DNA of 26,934 nt from Lawsonibacter sp900766145 (lineage in GTDB: Bacteria; Bacillota; Clostridia; Oscillospirales; Oscillospiraceae), in the NCBI RefSeq assembly GCF_030372275.1, contig NZ_JAUDDJ010000031.1; one strand, given 5' to 3'. Positions 26,188 through 26,934 of this stretch are shown here, piece after piece. Below the pieces are notes generated by a model. The model searched no databases, had not been told where the DNA came from, and was given only the letters and a program-made list of their open reading frames with translations. Both the position numbers and the translations under genes were made by a program. Positions within the stretch are counted from its first letter, which is position 1, and every line of letters begins with the position of its first letter.

Positions 26188-26225
26188 GCAAAAGAGCTTC
26201 CTGCAAAGCTGCGCTTTGCCTCTAG
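26163..26225 (+). repeat. Two-hairpin element B4 overlapping the holB end
   Basis: Hairpin 26163-26188 (CCTACTTTTCT-CGAG-AGAAAAGTAGG) contains the last seven holB codons and its TAG (26185-26187) in the 3' arm. It is followed by CAAAAGAGCTTCCTGC and GCAAAGC-TGC-GCTTTGC. A GC hairpin (26230-26247) then links it to R6. Confidence 0.75.
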
Positions 26226-26256
26226 GGATGCCGCCCTGCGGGGCGGGGGAGGCGAT

Positions 26257-26920
26257 GTGACTTTCTGAACGATCAGAAAGTCACCAAAGAATCGCCGGGG
26301 GACGGCTCCGATGAGCGCCTTCGCGCAGCGGGCGCTCATAGTCACCTTTCCCCCGGTCCCCCTGTTTACGGGAGCGGGTCACTTTGGTCCACCAGTTATT
26401 TCCGGCGGGCAAAATCAAGACCGGTTCCCGTCCTACTCTCAGGCCACAGGGCCTTTCTTCTATTAAAATTTGAAGGCATTGCCACTCTAGCGCACACCGC
26501 CTGGTGCCTACCTACCTGTTTGGTGCGGCGGTGGTCGGGCGGACCAGCCGCCACGGTTTTGCCAGGGTAGGCGGTGTCCGTACAGCGCAGACACTTAATC
26601 GGGGTCCCCGCCAAAGCCCAGCGAAGCGGGTTTGGTGGGGAGAGGAGGAGCAAGAAAGCGACATGACGGATGCCCATGCTTGGGCGTCCGGAATAGAGCG
26701 GACTTTGCGACGACGAAGGGGCCTGTGTCCCCGGGGCAAGAAGGACGCAGGGTCTTGTGTTCGGAGCCGCCGGATGAAAGTATCAATTTCCCAGGAGGGC
26801 GTCCCCCGTAAAGGGGGTCCAGGGGGGCGACGCCTATGAACACCCGCCTTTGGCGAGGTGTTCATCGAAGGAGTCCCCTTGGCGCATCTTTGGTTCCTTT
26901 CTGTGCGAGCAGAAAGGAAC
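26257..26920 (+). repeat. Composite inverted element R6 with nested module
   Basis: This element closes the window. The left hairpin is 26257-26284 (GTGACTTTCTG / CAGAAAGTCAC, loop AACGAT) and the right hairpin is 26893-26920 (loop CTCGCA on the minus strand). Pairings are 26270-26273 with 26291-26294 (CGAT/ATCG) and 26904-26907 with 26883-26886. The left arm is class II and the right class I, as in R4, and the same 124-bp module is nested at the same place. Stem GTGAC/GTCAC differs from GTTAC/GTAAC and GTTCC/GGAAC of other copies while staying paired. No gene is credible in it. Confidence 0.85.
26595..26718 (-). repeat. 124-bp nested module, copy 2
   Basis: It is identical to 14971-15094 except for one base (AGAAAGC here, AGGAAGC there). 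The flanking arms of R4 and R6 differ much more, pointing to recent spread or gene conversion of the module itself. Confidence 0.85.
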
Positions 26921-26934
26921 ATCGCCTCCCCCGC

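Overview
The window looks like a chromosomal segment of a high-GC gut Clostridia relative, probably Oscillospiraceae (Flavonifractor/Intestinimonas-like). This is inferred from GC-rich codon use, strong AGGAGG-type ribosome sites, sigma-A promoters of Firmicutes type, the miaB-mutS-mutL gene order and the short Orn/Lys/Arg decarboxylase next to holB. No species assignment can be proved from the sequence alone.

Layout. On the minus strand, 1-8530 holds the tRNA-modification and mismatch-repair block: miaB (8530-7109), mutS (6417-3820), a two-helix membrane protein (2753-2262), a PstS-like lipoprotein (2225-972) and the start of mutL (952 to beyond base 1). On the plus strand, 8777-14487 is a peptidoglycan-type cluster: an alanine-racemase-like protein without the PLP lysine, an ATP-grasp ligase of the D-aspartate ligase type, an Asp/Glu racemase, and a Mur ligase (MurE type) fused to a degenerate amino-acid-kinase (ArgB-like) domain. 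A small tail-anchored protein (15593-15339, minus) has a promoter with three LexA-like boxes. Then on the plus strand come typA/bipA (16182-18011), preceded by a 23-codon truncated copy of its own start; a polytopic membrane protein; a LysM-G5-M23 cell-wall hydrolase with a WalR-type box at its promoter; an LtaS-like sulfatase-fold membrane enzyme translationally coupled to a PLP decarboxylase; and holB.

The most unusual content is between the genes. Five complete composite elements (about 570-840 bp: R1 2832-3722, R2 6471-7098, R3 11095-11717, R4 14616-15316, R6 26257-26920) and one half element (R5 21510-21785) share the same plan: two arms in inverted orientation, each beginning with an 11-bp hairpin whose 6-nt loop can pair, through its last four bases, with four bases starting exactly seven bases 3' of the hairpin. 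This holds in all 11 arms with six different tetranucleotides. It is the signature of a conserved H-type pseudoknot, most simply an RNA structure. Other stems in the arms also show compensatory changes. A second family of two-hairpin elements (B1-B4) abuts the stop codons of mutS and typA and supplies the stop codon of holB. A 124-bp module nested in R4 and R6 recurs, diverged, between the two copies of the typA start. No transposase or other protein-coding gene is visible in any of these elements, so their mobility and function are open questions.
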